From: an uncultured Prevotella sp.
GTDB taxonomy: Bacteria > Bacteroidota > Bacteroidia > Bacteroidales > Bacteroidaceae
NCBI GenBank assembly: GCA_927910885.1
Contig: CAKMOD010000032.1
Span: 4,428 to 68,427 of the forward strand
DNA: 64,000 nucleotides
Direction of reading: 5' to 3'
This document shows, one piece after another, positions 34,705 through 43,305 of the stretch. The notes beneath the pieces are model-generated. The model was not told the DNA's origin, did not search any database, and worked only from the letters and a program-made list of their open reading frames with translations. The position numbers and the translations under genes were made by a program. Position 1 is the stretch's first letter; every line of letters starts with the position of its first letter.

Positions 34705-36780
34705 TTATAGATTGAAACTTACACCTGTAATGACCCATGCGCCTGGCTGTGGAACATTGCCATAGTCAACGTAATGGACACCAAATAAGTTGTTTGCTTC
34801 AACGTATGCAGTCCACTTCTTTGCATTCCAAGTCATACGACTATCAACAACGCCATAACTCTTATAGCTTTGTCGTTGGTTGTTTGTATCAATATAGTTT
34901 CCCATACGATGTTGGAAGCGATAGTAGAAGCCAAGGTCAAGGTTGTGCCAGATGTTCAACTGAAGATTGCTGACAAACTTATTCTTCAGATATTCCAACG
35001 CATATTTGCTCACATAACCTTGATTATCAACCTTCTTCTGGTGGATATAGCTATAAGCCACGCCAAACTTCTTAAAGAATTTTTGTGAAGGAAGAAGCTG
35101 ATAGAGGTCGAAATCGAGTGAGGCCTCCGTTCCAAAGTGCTTTATCTTTCCGAAGTTCACACTCTTCCATAGCACTGCTCCGTTAGCATCTAATGTGCCA
35201 TCACTAATCCAGTCGATAAGGTTCTTATGGTTGTTCCAGTAAACGCTTGTCTTGGCAGTGACGCCCTTGTTGTCATATTTCACACCCATTTCGAATGCTG
35301 AAAGTTCCTCTGGACGAAGATGTTTGTCTGCCTTATGACCACCAACAGAGTAGAATAATTCTGTTACTGACGGCATACGGAGGGATGAATTATAGGAAGC
35401 ATATAACTTCCAAGCGTTTCCTATACGGTAACTTGCATCAATTCCAGGGTAAACACGCATTGGCATATCTGCTTGACTGTTCTTGACAGCTGTCAAACCA
35501 GCTGACAGCGTGAAGCGATCAAGGATGATATTATGTTCAAGAACAAACTGAATATTTGTGCGATTAAGTCCGACAGTGTAGTCTCTGTCTGTTCCATGGA
35601 TATGCTTTGGACGAGAGAGTGGCTCGCCAAGGTTGCCACTTACGAGGTCTTCATTGCGTAGCTCGGCAGCGAAGGCTGTACGTCCAAGGTTCCAATCAAA
35701 GTAAGCATTGAGGTTAACACCATATATATCAGTGCGGTGGTAGTTGAAAGGATACTTATTGGATGCGCCACGGAAGAGTTCAAAGCGGTCCATATTACGG
35801 TTCCAATAGAGAGAAGGATTAATGTGGAAGCGTCCACGTAGGTTCTCTGCTTGAATGGCTGTGAAGGTTTTAAAGGTGTGTTCAAACTGGTCGTCAAACT
35901 TTGCCGAGTAGAAAGTATTTGAACCAAAGTCCTTCAGACTCATGCCAGTATGCCAACGAACAACAATGTCTTCATCCGTATAATTACCTTGATAAAAGAC
36001 TTTTGCAGTGCGGTAATCAGCGTTGAGGCTGCCCGCCTTGTTGCGAAGATAGCCATCACTGCGCGTGTAAGAAGCTGATAGCTGATTGTTCCAACGGTCT
36101 TTTGAAGCAATGTTTCCACGTATGCCAGCACTGAGATAGCCGTAGGAGCCACCTTCAATATGGGCAGAAAGACTTGTCTTTTGTGGAGTTCTGGTTACGA
36201 TGTTTATTGCACCTAATAAAGAAGAGGTACCATAAACGCGGGCTGCTGGGCCTTCAAGGACTTCTATTCGTTCGATTTCACTGATGTCAACTGGGAAATC
36301 AAAGGAGTTGTGTCCAGTCTGTGCATCACAGATATTGATACCATTAAGGAGGACTGTGATTTGTTCTGAGTTGCCACCACGGACACTTACGTCAGTTAAG
36401 GCACCTAAAGGTCCTTTCTGTCGGACGTCAACTCCGACGGCATACTTTAGCAAATCGTTTACACTTTGTACTGGTGCCGCCTGGATATCCTCACGACTCA
36501 GTACAGTTACCATTCTCGCTTGCTGACTAACTGTCAGCGGTGCTCGCGTTCCCGTCACGTGCACTTCTTCCATCATCACGCCTTGGTTGGTGATTGTTGA
36601 GTCTGTCTCTGCCTTCTCTGTCTTAACGCTAATGCCTTTGGCAGTAGCATTTTGTAAGGTAGCGATGCTCAGTACACCAATCAGAACCTCTTTCCCAAGA
36701 ACGGAAAAGAGCGAGTAGCCGTGGTTGGAGAAGTGTTTAAACTTCAGAACGCTGCGCTTTTGAAATGTTGGTTTGTACAT
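34705..36780 (-). CDS. TonB-dependent receptor (BtuB/CirA-like, no SusD partner)
   Basis: Outer-membrane active transporter of about 691 residues. I chose the ATG at 36780 (MYKPTFQKRSVLKFK) over the upstream start at 36867 because a -7 promoter element and a leader hairpin lie between them. After the export signal come a TonB box region (VMMEEVHVTGTRAP), the plug domain (MVTVLSREDIQAAP to IERIEVLEGPAARVYGT) and a 22-strand type barrel ending WVITGVSFNL. The plug resembles vitamin B12 and siderophore receptors. No tonB, ABC transporter or classical cobalamin riboswitch is adjacent, so the ligand is unresolved. Confidence 0.87.
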   Translation of the reverse strand: MYKPTFQKRSVLKFKHFSNHGYSLFSVLGKEVLIGVLSIATLQNATAKGISVKTEKAETDSTITNQGVMMEEVHVTGTRAPLTVSQQARMVTVLSREDIQAAPVQSVNDLLKYAVGVDVRQKGPLGALTDVSVRGGNSEQITVLLNGINICDAQTGHNSFDFPVDISEIERIEVLEGPAARVYGTSSLLGAINIVTRTPQKTSLSAHIEGGSYGYLSAGIRGNIASKDRWNNQLSASYTRSDGYLRNKAGSLNADYRTAKVFYQGNYTDEDIVVRWHTGMSLKDFGSNTFYSAKFDDQFEHTFKTFTAIQAENLRGRFHINPSLYWNRNMDRFELFRGASNKYPFNYHRTDIYGVNLNAYFDWNLGRTAFAAELRNEDLVSGNLGEPLSRPKHIHGTDRDYTVGLNRTNIQFVLEHNIILDRFTLSAGLTAVKNSQADMPMRVYPGIDASYRIGNAWKLYASYNSSLRMPSVTELFYSVGGHKADKHLRPEELSAFEMGVKYDNKGVTAKTSVYWNNHKNLIDWISDGTLDANGAVLWKSVNFGKIKHFGTEASLDFDLYQLLPSQKFFKKFGVAYSYIHQKKVDNQGYVSKYALEYLKNKFVSNLQLNIWHNLDLGFYYRFQHRMGNYIDTNNQRQSYKSYGVVDSRMTWNAKKWTAYVEANNLFGVHYVDYGNVPQPGAWVITGVSFNL

Positions 36781-36799
36781 AAATATAATTAAAGAAAAC

Positions 36800-36828
36800 G
36801 TCGGAAGGTGGAGCTTTCCCCAACCGAC
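36800..36828 (-). promoter_or_regulatory. Hairpin in the 5' leader of the TonB-receptor mRNA
   Basis: On the minus strand GTCGG (36828-36824) pairs with CCGAC (36804-36800), enclosing GGGG-AAAG-CTCC. It lies within a short leader between the predicted transcription start near 36832 and the ATG at 36780. It is too small for a cobalamin riboswitch; it may affect translation. Confidence 0.5.
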
Positions 36829-36837
36829 AAACGGGTG

Positions 36838-36845
36838 CAAAAGTA
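36838..36845 (-). promoter_or_regulatory. Predicted -7 element of the TonB-receptor gene
   Basis: TACTTTTG on the minus strand (36845-36838) matches TAnnTTTG. No clear -33 element was found. Confidence 0.5.
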
Positions 36846-36932
36846 ATAAAAGTTTTTGTAACAGCATGGATTAATCGATGATTATCGACTTTTATGTGGG
36901 TAAGGTGTAGAAAAACCTTCGTTTATGTACGT

Positions 36933-36958
36933 TATATTTGAGATTTTTACTACTTTTG
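36933..36958 (+). promoter_or_regulatory. Predicted xpt promoter region
   Basis: Two overlapping candidates match TAnnTTTG: TATATTTG (36933-36940) and TACTTTTG (36951-36958). The second leaves a 40-nt leader before the xpt ATG. I see no purine riboswitch core in this short leader. Confidence 0.5.
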
Positions 36959-37000
36959 TAGGCAATTAATTCTCGAAACAGACAAACGATTAATTGCACA

Positions 37001-37573
37001 ATGAAAGCATTACGTGACCGTATCCTTAAGGATGGAAAGTGTTTCCCAGACGGAATCTTGAAGGTAGACAAGTTTATTAATCACCAGATGGATCCTAATC
37101 TGATGAAGCAGATTTGTGTGGAGTTTATCCGCCGTTATGCATCAACGGAAATCAACAAGATTATCACAATAGAAGCGAGTGGCATTGCTCCTGCCATTAT
37201 GATGGGCTTTCTCCTCGACCTTCCTGTGGTCTTTGCGAAGAAGAAAAAGCCTTCAACAATGGGCGATATGCTTTCAACAAGCGTCTTCTCGTTTACCAAA
37301 CAAAGAGAGTATCATGTTGTAATATCGAAGGAATACTTGGGTGAAGGCGATAAGGTGCTGTTTGTCGACGACTTCTTGGCTTATGGTAATGCTGCAAAAG
37401 GTATGATTGACCTTTGCAAGAAGGCAGGTGCAGAGTTAGTTGGCATGGGCTTTATCATAGAGAAAGCATTCCAACATGGTCGTGATGCGATTGAAGCAGC
37501 AGGTGTTCGTTGTGAGAGTTTGGCTATCATCGAGTCGCTTGAAAACTGTGAGATTAAAATGAGAGAAACATAA
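37001..37573 (+). CDS. xpt: Xanthine phosphoribosyltransferase
   Basis: Salvage enzyme turning xanthine and PRPP into XMP in the cytoplasm. The 190-residue protein begins [20 protein letters not shown], typical of Xpt. It has the PRPP-binding motif [13 protein letters not shown] and the KKKKPSTM segment found in this group. A purine permease gene follows, which supports the substrate. A terminator lies between the two, so they may be partly uncoupled. Confidence 0.95.
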   Translation: MKALRDRILKDGKCFPDGILKVDKFINHQMDPNLMKQICVEFIRRYASTEINKIITIEASGIAPAIMMGFLLDLPVVFAKKKKPSTMGDMLSTSVFSFTKQREYHVVISKEYLGEGDKVLFVDDFLAYGNAAKGMIDLCKKAGAELVGMGFIIEKAFQHGRDAIEAAGVRCESLAIIESLENCEIKMRET

Positions 37574-37576
37574 ACG

Positions 37577-37608
37577 AGGTGGGCTTGTGTGCCCACCTTT
37601 CTTGTTTT
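37577..37608 (+). terminator. Terminator or attenuator after xpt
   Basis: AGGTGGGC (37577-37584) pairs with GCCCACCT (37591-37598), with a 6-nt loop followed by TTCTTGTTTT. Confidence 0.85.
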
Positions 37609-37787
37609 ATATGGTAATCATCTTTAACGCAAACGCTTCTTTAAAGCATTGAGATTACTCTTTAAGAGGCGTAGAACTAACTTTTGAGAAAGATGAAGCT
37701 GTACTTTGGAACCACCAAAGCTACCCTTTTATTTCAGTAAAGAATAACATCTTACCTTTATTATATAGTATAAAATAACAAAAAAGA

Positions 37788-39131
37788 ATGGAAAAGTCTA
37801 AGGAACTTATCTATGGTCTGAATGATCGTCCACCGATTCGTGAAACTATTTTTGCTGCCTTGCAGCACTTGTTGGCAATCTTCGTAGCCATTATCACACC
37901 ACCACTCATTATCAGTTCAGCATTGAAATTCGACTTGGATACCACAGGTTTCCTCGTGTCAATGTCTCTCTTCGTTTCAGGACTGGCTACTTTTATTCAG
38001 TGTCGTAGGTTGGGTCCGATTGGAGCTGGTCTTCTTTGTATTCAAGGAACCTCTTTCTCTTTTATCAGTCCTATTATTGGTGCAGGTATGCTGGGTATGG
38101 TTAACGGCAAGATGAATATAGAGATGGGACTCAGTTATATCTTTGGTGCCTGCCTTGTTGCATCTGCTGTAGAGATGATTGTGAGTCGTCTGCTGCCTTA
38201 CACACGTAAGATAATCACACCATTAGTCTCAGGTGTCGTTGTTTCTCTCATCGGTATGTGCCTTATTAAGGCTGGTATCAACTCTTGTGGTGGTGGTCAG
38301 TCGGCTGTCGATGCTGGTACATTTGGTTCATTGCAGAACCTTGGACTTGCTTTACTCGTATTGGTTAGCATTATTTTCTTCAACCGATCAAACAACCGTT
38401 TCCTACGTATGGGATCTATTGTGTTGGGACTATTGATAGGCTGTGTAGCTGCTTATGCACTCAATATGATTGACTTTTCAAGCCTCAAAGGTAGTGGTAG
38501 CCTTAATATTCCAGTTCCTTTCAAATATGGATTGAACTTTGATTTAGGTACAATCATTGGTATCGGACTTATTTATTTGGTAACAGCCGTTGAGGCTTTT
38601 GGTGATATTACAGCCAATTCGCTCATCTCTGGTGAGCCTGTTGAGGGTCCTGTCTTTATGAAGAGAGCGCAGGGAGGTGTCCTTGCAGATGGTTTCAACT
38701 CTTTCTTGGCAGCCGTCTTCAATAGTTTTCCTAACTCTATCTTTGCCCAAAACAATGGTATGATACAGCTTACGGGTGTTGCCAGCCGTTATGTTGGTTA
38801 TTTCATCGCAGGTGCTTTGGTTCTTTTAGGATTGTTCCCAGTAGTAGGTAAGGTGTTCTCACTTATCCCTGACCCTGTATTGGGTGGTGCAACCTTGTTG
38901 ATGTTCGGTACAGTTGCTGCAGCTGGTATTCGTATCATAGCTTCTACTGAGATTACTCGTAAAGCAGTATTGGTTATGGCTATCAGTTTTGCAATGGGTC
39001 TGAGTGTAGAGTTGGTACCTGGTATTCTTGACAAAATGCCTGATATTATCAAGAACATTTTCTCAAGTGGTATCACCACAGGCGGTCTTACCGCTATCCT
39101 TGCTAATGCTTTTATCCGTATCAAGGAGTAA
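37788..39131 (+). CDS. NCS2-family xanthine/uracil permease
   Basis: Inner-membrane nucleobase:cation symporter of 447 residues with about 14 predicted membrane segments. The NCS2 signature region reads YLVTAVEAFGDITANS, with the conserved glutamate and the NS of the substrate site, followed by a second motif (QNNGMIQLTGVASRYVG). It lies just after xpt, so xanthine is the likely substrate. It could also carry uracil or uric acid; sequence alone does not decide. Confidence 0.9.
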   Translation: MEKSKELIYGLNDRPPIRETIFAALQHLLAIFVAIITPPLIISSALKFDLDTTGFLVSMSLFVSGLATFIQCRRLGPIGAGLLCIQGTSFSFISPIIGAGMLGMVNGKMNIEMGLSYIFGACLVASAVEMIVSRLLPYTRKIITPLVSGVVVSLIGMCLIKAGINSCGGGQSAVDAGTFGSLQNLGLALLVLVSIIFFNRSNNRFLRMGSIVLGLLIGCVAAYALNMIDFSSLKGSGSLNIPVPFKYGLNFDLGTIIGIGLIYLVTAVEAFGDITANSLISGEPVEGPVFMKRAQGGVLADGFNSFLAAVFNSFPNSIFAQNNGMIQLTGVASRYVGYFIAGALVLLGLFPVVGKVFSLIPDPVLGGATLLMFGTVAAAGIRIIASTEITRKAVLVMAISFAMGLSVELVPGILDKMPDIIKNIFSSGITTGGLTAILANAFIRIKE

Positions 39132-39237
39132 ACTTGCACAATACTGAAAACCAAAGAATCAATAATGATTTAAGTGTTTTCAGTAAGAAATAAGCAGTTT
39201 TTTACTATCCTTTCGGTACATTCTCCTTTTAAATGTT

Positions 39238-39245
39238 TATCTTTG
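39238..39245 (+). promoter_or_regulatory. Predicted -7 element before the 150-residue membrane protein gene
   Basis: TATCTTTG matches TAnnTTTG and lies about 86 nt before the ATG at 39331. The -33 element is weak. Confidence 0.5.
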
Positions 39246-39330
39246 CAAAAGATAGAAGGAGGAATGTACCGATTGTGTTTCTCCGTGAAGTATAAATTAT
39301 TTCTTAATAGAACAGAATAATAAAAAGACT

Positions 39331-39783
39331 ATGTCAAATCAGAATAAGCAGCGTAAATTCACAAAGTCGCTGACCTTTAAAGCTCTTTGTGTACTGGTTG
39401 TCCTCGTATTCTTGGGCTTAATTTATAATTTTATAGTGTCTTCCGATGATGGTCCTATGACTGAGCAAGAGCAGGAAGAGGTACAGAAGCGTAATGCAGA
39501 TGTAGACACAATAGACATAGTAGGCGATTATCTTTGGCCTAATATGAAGCCTTCAAAAGAAGATATGATGACTGATGAGGAGAAAGCTGCTGAGGCTGAA
39601 AAGGCTAAGGCAGGTAAAGATGATAAGGGGAAGGAAGCTTCTGATAAGGTGCAGTCTAACCAATACGATGCTCCTATCGCTGCTCCTGCTCCAGATATAG
39701 CTCCATCTTCTGAGCTTCCTGTTAAGCAAGTAGCACCTTCTATTGAGAAAATGGAGGCACCAAAGATTGAAAAGATTGAATAG
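39331..39783 (+). CDS. Single-pass membrane protein with charged, Pro/Ala-rich tail, unknown
   Basis: I do not recognise a named family. The 150-residue protein has a basic N-terminus, one membrane helix (about residues 15-38, VLVVLVFLGLIYNFIV), an acidic segment (EQEQEEVQKRNADVDTID), a KPSKEDMMTDEEKAAEAEKA helix and a Pro/Ala-rich end. It looks like a membrane-anchored spacer or scaffold. It has its own promoter and lies 130 nt before the DUF4251 gene on the same strand. Confidence 0.55.
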   Translation: MSNQNKQRKFTKSLTFKALCVLVVLVFLGLIYNFIVSSDDGPMTEQEQEEVQKRNADVDTIDIVGDYLWPNMKPSKEDMMTDEEKAAEAEKAKAGKDDKGKEASDKVQSNQYDAPIAAPAPDIAPSSELPVKQVAPSIEKMEAPKIEKIE

Positions 39784-39913
39784 TATATAACTGTTCTTTA
39801 GTTAGAATGAAAGGACTATACAAATCTTCACAACATTGATGAATAGATGTTTCAATACTTGTGGAGAAGAAAGGGGGAATACTATAACGACTTAAAAGAA
39901 AGAGAGGTACACT

Positions 39914-40477
39914 ATGAAACGTTTAGTTTTATTTTTGTTTGTAGCAGTCCTTATGGTGGGTTGTGCTACAACTTATTACGACTCTGAGGGTAATCCTGTG
40001 TCAAAGGAGAAGATGAGTCAGTTGCGTGCTACTGCTGTGAAGGCTCACTTAGCAGAGCATCGCTATCGTATCTTTGTGGACCGTATGTACCCTATGCGTG
40101 GTCCTGCTGTCTATTTACAGGACGATTGGGGACTCGAGGTGAGTGGTGATTCGGTAGGGCTTTTCCTCCCTTATTTCGGTAGAGCTTACTATATTCCTTA
40201 CGGACGTGGTGGCGGTTTGAGCCTTGTAGAACCTCTGACGAGTTACAAGGAAGAACCGATGAAGGGCGGACGTCGTATCTTTATGACCACTCGTAATGAT
40301 TTCGAGAGCTATCAGATTGTACTTGAAGTCTTCGATAATGCTACTGTGTCATTGGTAATTAATCCCAGTGAAAAGGAGACGATTAGCTTTTCTGGTGTGA
40401 TGGAGCTTAATGATGTTTTTACACCAAAGGGTCAAAAAGCAAGTAAGAGACACCAGACAACATTCATGAAATTATGA
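39914..40477 (+). CDS. DUF4251 lipoprotein
   Basis: A 187-residue lipoprotein with signal ending LMVGCATTYYD (C17). The body (HRYRIFVDRMYPMRGPAVYL, then a segment beginning YFGRAYYIPYG) matches the Bacteroidetes DUF4251 fold, a beta-rich envelope protein of unknown role. Its stop overlaps the next start (ATGA), so it is translationally coupled to the TonB-C-domain protein. This suggests the two work together. Confidence 0.8.
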   Translation: MKRLVLFLFVAVLMVGCATTYYDSEGNPVSKEKMSQLRATAVKAHLAEHRYRIFVDRMYPMRGPAVYLQDDWGLEVSGDSVGLFLPYFGRAYYIPYGRGGGLSLVEPLTSYKEEPMKGGRRIFMTTRNDFESYQIVLEVFDNATVSLVINPSEKETISFSGVMELNDVFTPKGQKASKRHQTTFMKL

Positions 40478-41583
40478 TTAACCGACTTAATACTTTGTTC
40501 CTGTTACTGTTTGTAAGTCTTATGGCATTCGGACAGTCGGCAGGAACAATTGCGTCTAAGGATGCTATGCTTTATGAGTCGTCTCGTCATCTATATGAGA
40601 AGGGTGATACGTTGACGATTATTTCAAAGGATTTTGAATGGCCAAAAGGCTTGGATGGCTCTCTCTTACCAGAACTACAGCATTATCTTACAAGCTTTTT
40701 CTTTAACCAGCCTTCTGAAAGTTATGATACTGGTTGGAAGCAGTTTGAGTCTTCGTTAGGTAAAGAAGTTCGAACTATAAAGGATGATGCGGATGCTGAA
40801 AGGCGTTTTTATGATATGGGGTTACGATGTCTTTGGTTGGAGCCGGGAAGATACATTTCTTTTCTTGCCCGCTTGGAGGAGCGTAATGCAACAAGTGTCA
40901 TTACGGCAAAGCATTCTTATTTTACCTTTGATCTTATCAATAAGAAGGTCTTAACGCAGAATGATGTGTTTAATCAGACACGCATGTGGCAGGATCCTAA
41001 TGTTCGTTATCAGTTCTATGAACTGTTAGATTATACGGCAAATACGCATACTGAGGACTCTATAAATTGGGACCTTCTACCCAATCAGTTTGCACTGATA
41101 GGACAGAATATACGTTTTGACCTTGGTGTTGATAACGGTGGAGGAGTTTATTCAGAAGTAAGTAATGACATGGTAGATGTCCTTTTCTCTAAGAGCTTTA
41201 AGAAGTGGCAGAAACAGTCATTATCTTATGCAGGCACAAAGAAACTTCCTAATGAGGCTGTATATGTCTCCTTATCAACAGATTCTGTCTTTCCAGAAGT
41301 ATTACCACAGTTTAATGGGAATATTGCAACAGCTATTGGGCAGAATCTTTCCTATACAGGGCTTAGCACAGAAACAACTTCTGTGGGTAGAATCTATGTC
41401 TCTTTTATAGTTGATACGGATGCTTCATTAAAAGATATAGTTTTTCTGACGGTAAATAGTATTGAGTTGAATCGTAGTATTGCTACTGCACTTCAATTAT
41501 TAAATGGTTGGAAACCTGCAATGCATAACGGTAAACCTGTAGCTTGTAGATATAACCTTCCCCTCACTTTACACTTCCAATAA
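40474..41583 (+). CDS. Exported protein with DUF3298-like region and TonB C-terminal domain
   Basis: A 369-residue exported protein. The N-terminal signal LFLLLFVSLMAFGQ looks cleavable. The middle (about residues 95-235; YFTFDLINKKVLTQNDVF) resembles DUF3298/RsiV-type domains. The last 85 residues (VGRIYVSFIVDTDASLKDI to NGKPVACRYNLPLTLHF) follow the TonB C-terminal pattern. Ordinary TonB is tethered by an uncleaved N-terminal helix and has a Pro-rich linker; neither is obvious here. It is coupled to the DUF4251 lipoprotein. A role in envelope contact is likely; energy transduction is doubtful. Confidence 0.65.
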   Translation: MINRLNTLFLLLFVSLMAFGQSAGTIASKDAMLYESSRHLYEKGDTLTIISKDFEWPKGLDGSLLPELQHYLTSFFFNQPSESYDTGWKQFESSLGKEVRTIKDDADAERRFYDMGLRCLWLEPGRYISFLARLEERNATSVITAKHSYFTFDLINKKVLTQNDVFNQTRMWQDPNVRYQFYELLDYTANTHTEDSINWDLLPNQFALIGQNIRFDLGVDNGGGVYSEVSNDMVDVLFSKSFKKWQKQSLSYAGTKKLPNEAVYVSLSTDSVFPEVLPQFNGNIATAIGQNLSYTGLSTETTSVGRIYVSFIVDTDASLKDIVFLTVNSIELNRSIATALQLLNGWKPAMHNGKPVACRYNLPLTLHFQ

Positions 41584-41588
41584 GAGTC

Positions 41589-41654
41589 GTGCGGAGCCTT
41601 CGCACGTGTGGTGCGGATGGTAAGCACCAATGGTGCGGAGGCTTCGCACCAAAC
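41589..41654. repeat. 22-nt palindrome array, cluster 5
   Basis: A half unit ends at 41592. Units GCACGTGTGGTGC (41602) and GCACCAATGGTGC (41624) are followed by the left half of another at 41646. Spacers are GGAGCCTTC, GGATGGTAA and GGAGGCTTC. It starts 5 nt after the stop of the TonB-C-domain gene, in a convergent gap. Confidence 0.85.
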
Positions 41655-41790
41655 AAATAGATGTAGATGTGATTGTCAATAAAGAGTTGGTTCAGAGTCG
41701 ATTAATGCTTGCATGTTGATTGCTTATAGGAAGTTTAAAAGCTACAAGAATCTGTTGTAAGTTGTTATATCAGTATTGGATGACCTTTAC

Positions 41791-43272
41791 TTAGAATTGT
41801 GTGTAGATAAAAGGTTGGATACTATGATGACTAAGATTAATAACTAACTGCATAACAACAGCAAAGATACATAGCTTTACGAGCCATGAAGAATTGATAA
41901 ACTTATTTTGTAGCCAGTTATAGTCAGTCTCTCGGATACTATGAAGTTCTAAACTTATCAGCACAACGGCAAGCCATAGTGGGTAATCCATTAGGAAGGT
42001 GTAGGCATCTGCGAGGCTGATAGTATGCAGGATATTGTCTATTAATGTTGTAGCAGTTGTCATATCCGCTGCACGGAAGAATATCCATGCAAGGGAAACA
42101 TAGCTAAACGTAATAAACCAGCTGATACCTTTTGTATATTTATTGTCTGGTATCTTATCCAATCCATTGTTTCGGCAAAACTTATGAATGACCAGTCCAA
42201 TACCATGAAGTACACCCCATACAATGAACATCCATGATGCACCATGCCACAGACCTGCCACTATCATTGCCAAGAAGCTATTGAGGTAGGTGCGAAGTTC
42301 GCCTTTTCTGTTTCCTCCCAATGGGATGTAAAGATAGTCACGGAACCATGTGGAGAGGGCAATGTGCCAACGATGCCAGAACTCTGTGAGGTTCAGACTC
42401 TGATAAGGGAATCTGAAATTGTCTTTTAGCTCATATCCCATTAGGGCTGCAACACCTATAGCAAGGTCGCTGTAGCCTGAGAAATCAAAGTAAATCTGTA
42501 CAGAAAAGCCCAATACTCCCATCAAATCTCCAAAGCCGCTTTGACTTGCTGGCGCATCAAAAACAATATTATTGTATTGTGCAATATAGTCGGCGATGAG
42601 GGCTTTCTTTATCAATCCGCAGATGATAAGCCACAGACCTTTATAGACAAGGCTCTCGTTGACGGTGTCTTTTGGCGTTTGAACCTGTGGGAGTAATACT
42701 TCAGCGCGAGTGATGGGACCAGCGATAAGGAGTGGGAAAAAGGTAAGGTAGAAGGTATAATCTATCAGTTCTGCCGTCTTAGGATAGCGTCCCTTATAGA
42801 CATCAACGGTGTAACTGATAGCTTGAAAGGTGAAAAATGAAATTCCGACAGGTAGCAACATCTTCTCTGGTGAGAAGTTGCTACGCAAGAGTTCGTGGAA
42901 TATCTCAAATGTAAAGTTTGAGTATTTGTAGTAGAGTAGGGGTAACAACTCAGTTAGGATGACAATGGCAAGTCCAATTTTACGCACTTTTCCACACTTT
43001 AAGCGCATCATAAAGCGAGTGAGATACCATGAACTAATCGTAATAATGGGCAATAGCCACATCAAAACTCCATTCGCTTTGAAGGCAAAGAAAAGACTAA
43101 AAGCTATGACGTATGCCTTTGTCCAAGCCTGGCGATAGCGGTTTAATCCTATGTATATAGCGAAGAAAACAAGGAAAGAAACCATAAATGGAAATGTACA
43201 CAGCGACCAGTTCTTGTCTTGTATCGACAAGAAATCAAATAAGGCGGTCATCAACTGTGTTATATTTGCCAT
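41791..43272 (-). CDS. MBOAT-family O-acyltransferase (AlgI/PatA-like)
   Basis: Polytopic membrane enzyme (493 residues) that passes acyl groups across the membrane to sugars in the envelope. The MBOAT core is clear: FSGYSDLAIGVAALMG, then NLTEFWHRWHIALSTWFRDY, YIPLGGNRKG and the catalytic His region GLWHGASWMF. It follows an SGNH hydrolase-like gene by 33 nt. Such pairs O-acetylate peptidoglycan or exopolysaccharide. No polysaccharide synthesis genes are adjacent, so the acceptor is not known. Confidence 0.9.
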   Translation of the reverse strand: MANITQLMTALFDFLSIQDKNWSLCTFPFMVSFLVFFAIYIGLNRYRQAWTKAYVIAFSLFFAFKANGVLMWLLPIITISSWYLTRFMMRLKCGKVRKIGLAIVILTELLPLLYYKYSNFTFEIFHELLRSNFSPEKMLLPVGISFFTFQAISYTVDVYKGRYPKTAELIDYTFYLTFFPLLIAGPITRAEVLLPQVQTPKDTVNESLVYKGLWLIICGLIKKALIADYIAQYNNIVFDAPASQSGFGDLMGVLGFSVQIYFDFSGYSDLAIGVAALMGYELKDNFRFPYQSLNLTEFWHRWHIALSTWFRDYLYIPLGGNRKGELRTYLNSFLAMIVAGLWHGASWMFIVWGVLHGIGLVIHKFCRNNGLDKIPDNKYTKGISWFITFSYVSLAWIFFRAADMTTATTLIDNILHTISLADAYTFLMDYPLWLAVVLISLELHSIRETDYNWLQNKFINSSWLVKLCIFAVVMQLVINLSHHSIQPFIYTQF

Positions 43273-43305
43273 GTATCAATCGTTTATGTGCTGCTTGTTT
43301 CCCAT

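Noticed and set aside
36781..36835. Cobalamin riboswitch before the BtuB-like receptor
   Set aside because: The leader is about 50 nt, far too short, and the B12-box is not seen.
36781..36867. Longer N-terminus for the TonB-dependent receptor from 36867
   Set aside because: It would place the start upstream of a consensus -7 element and the leader hairpin.
37620..37690. A fourth copy of the A/T-rich 22-nt element after xpt
   Set aside because: Only loose similarity in inverted direction (CTTTAAAG-like pieces); units are too decayed to call by eye.
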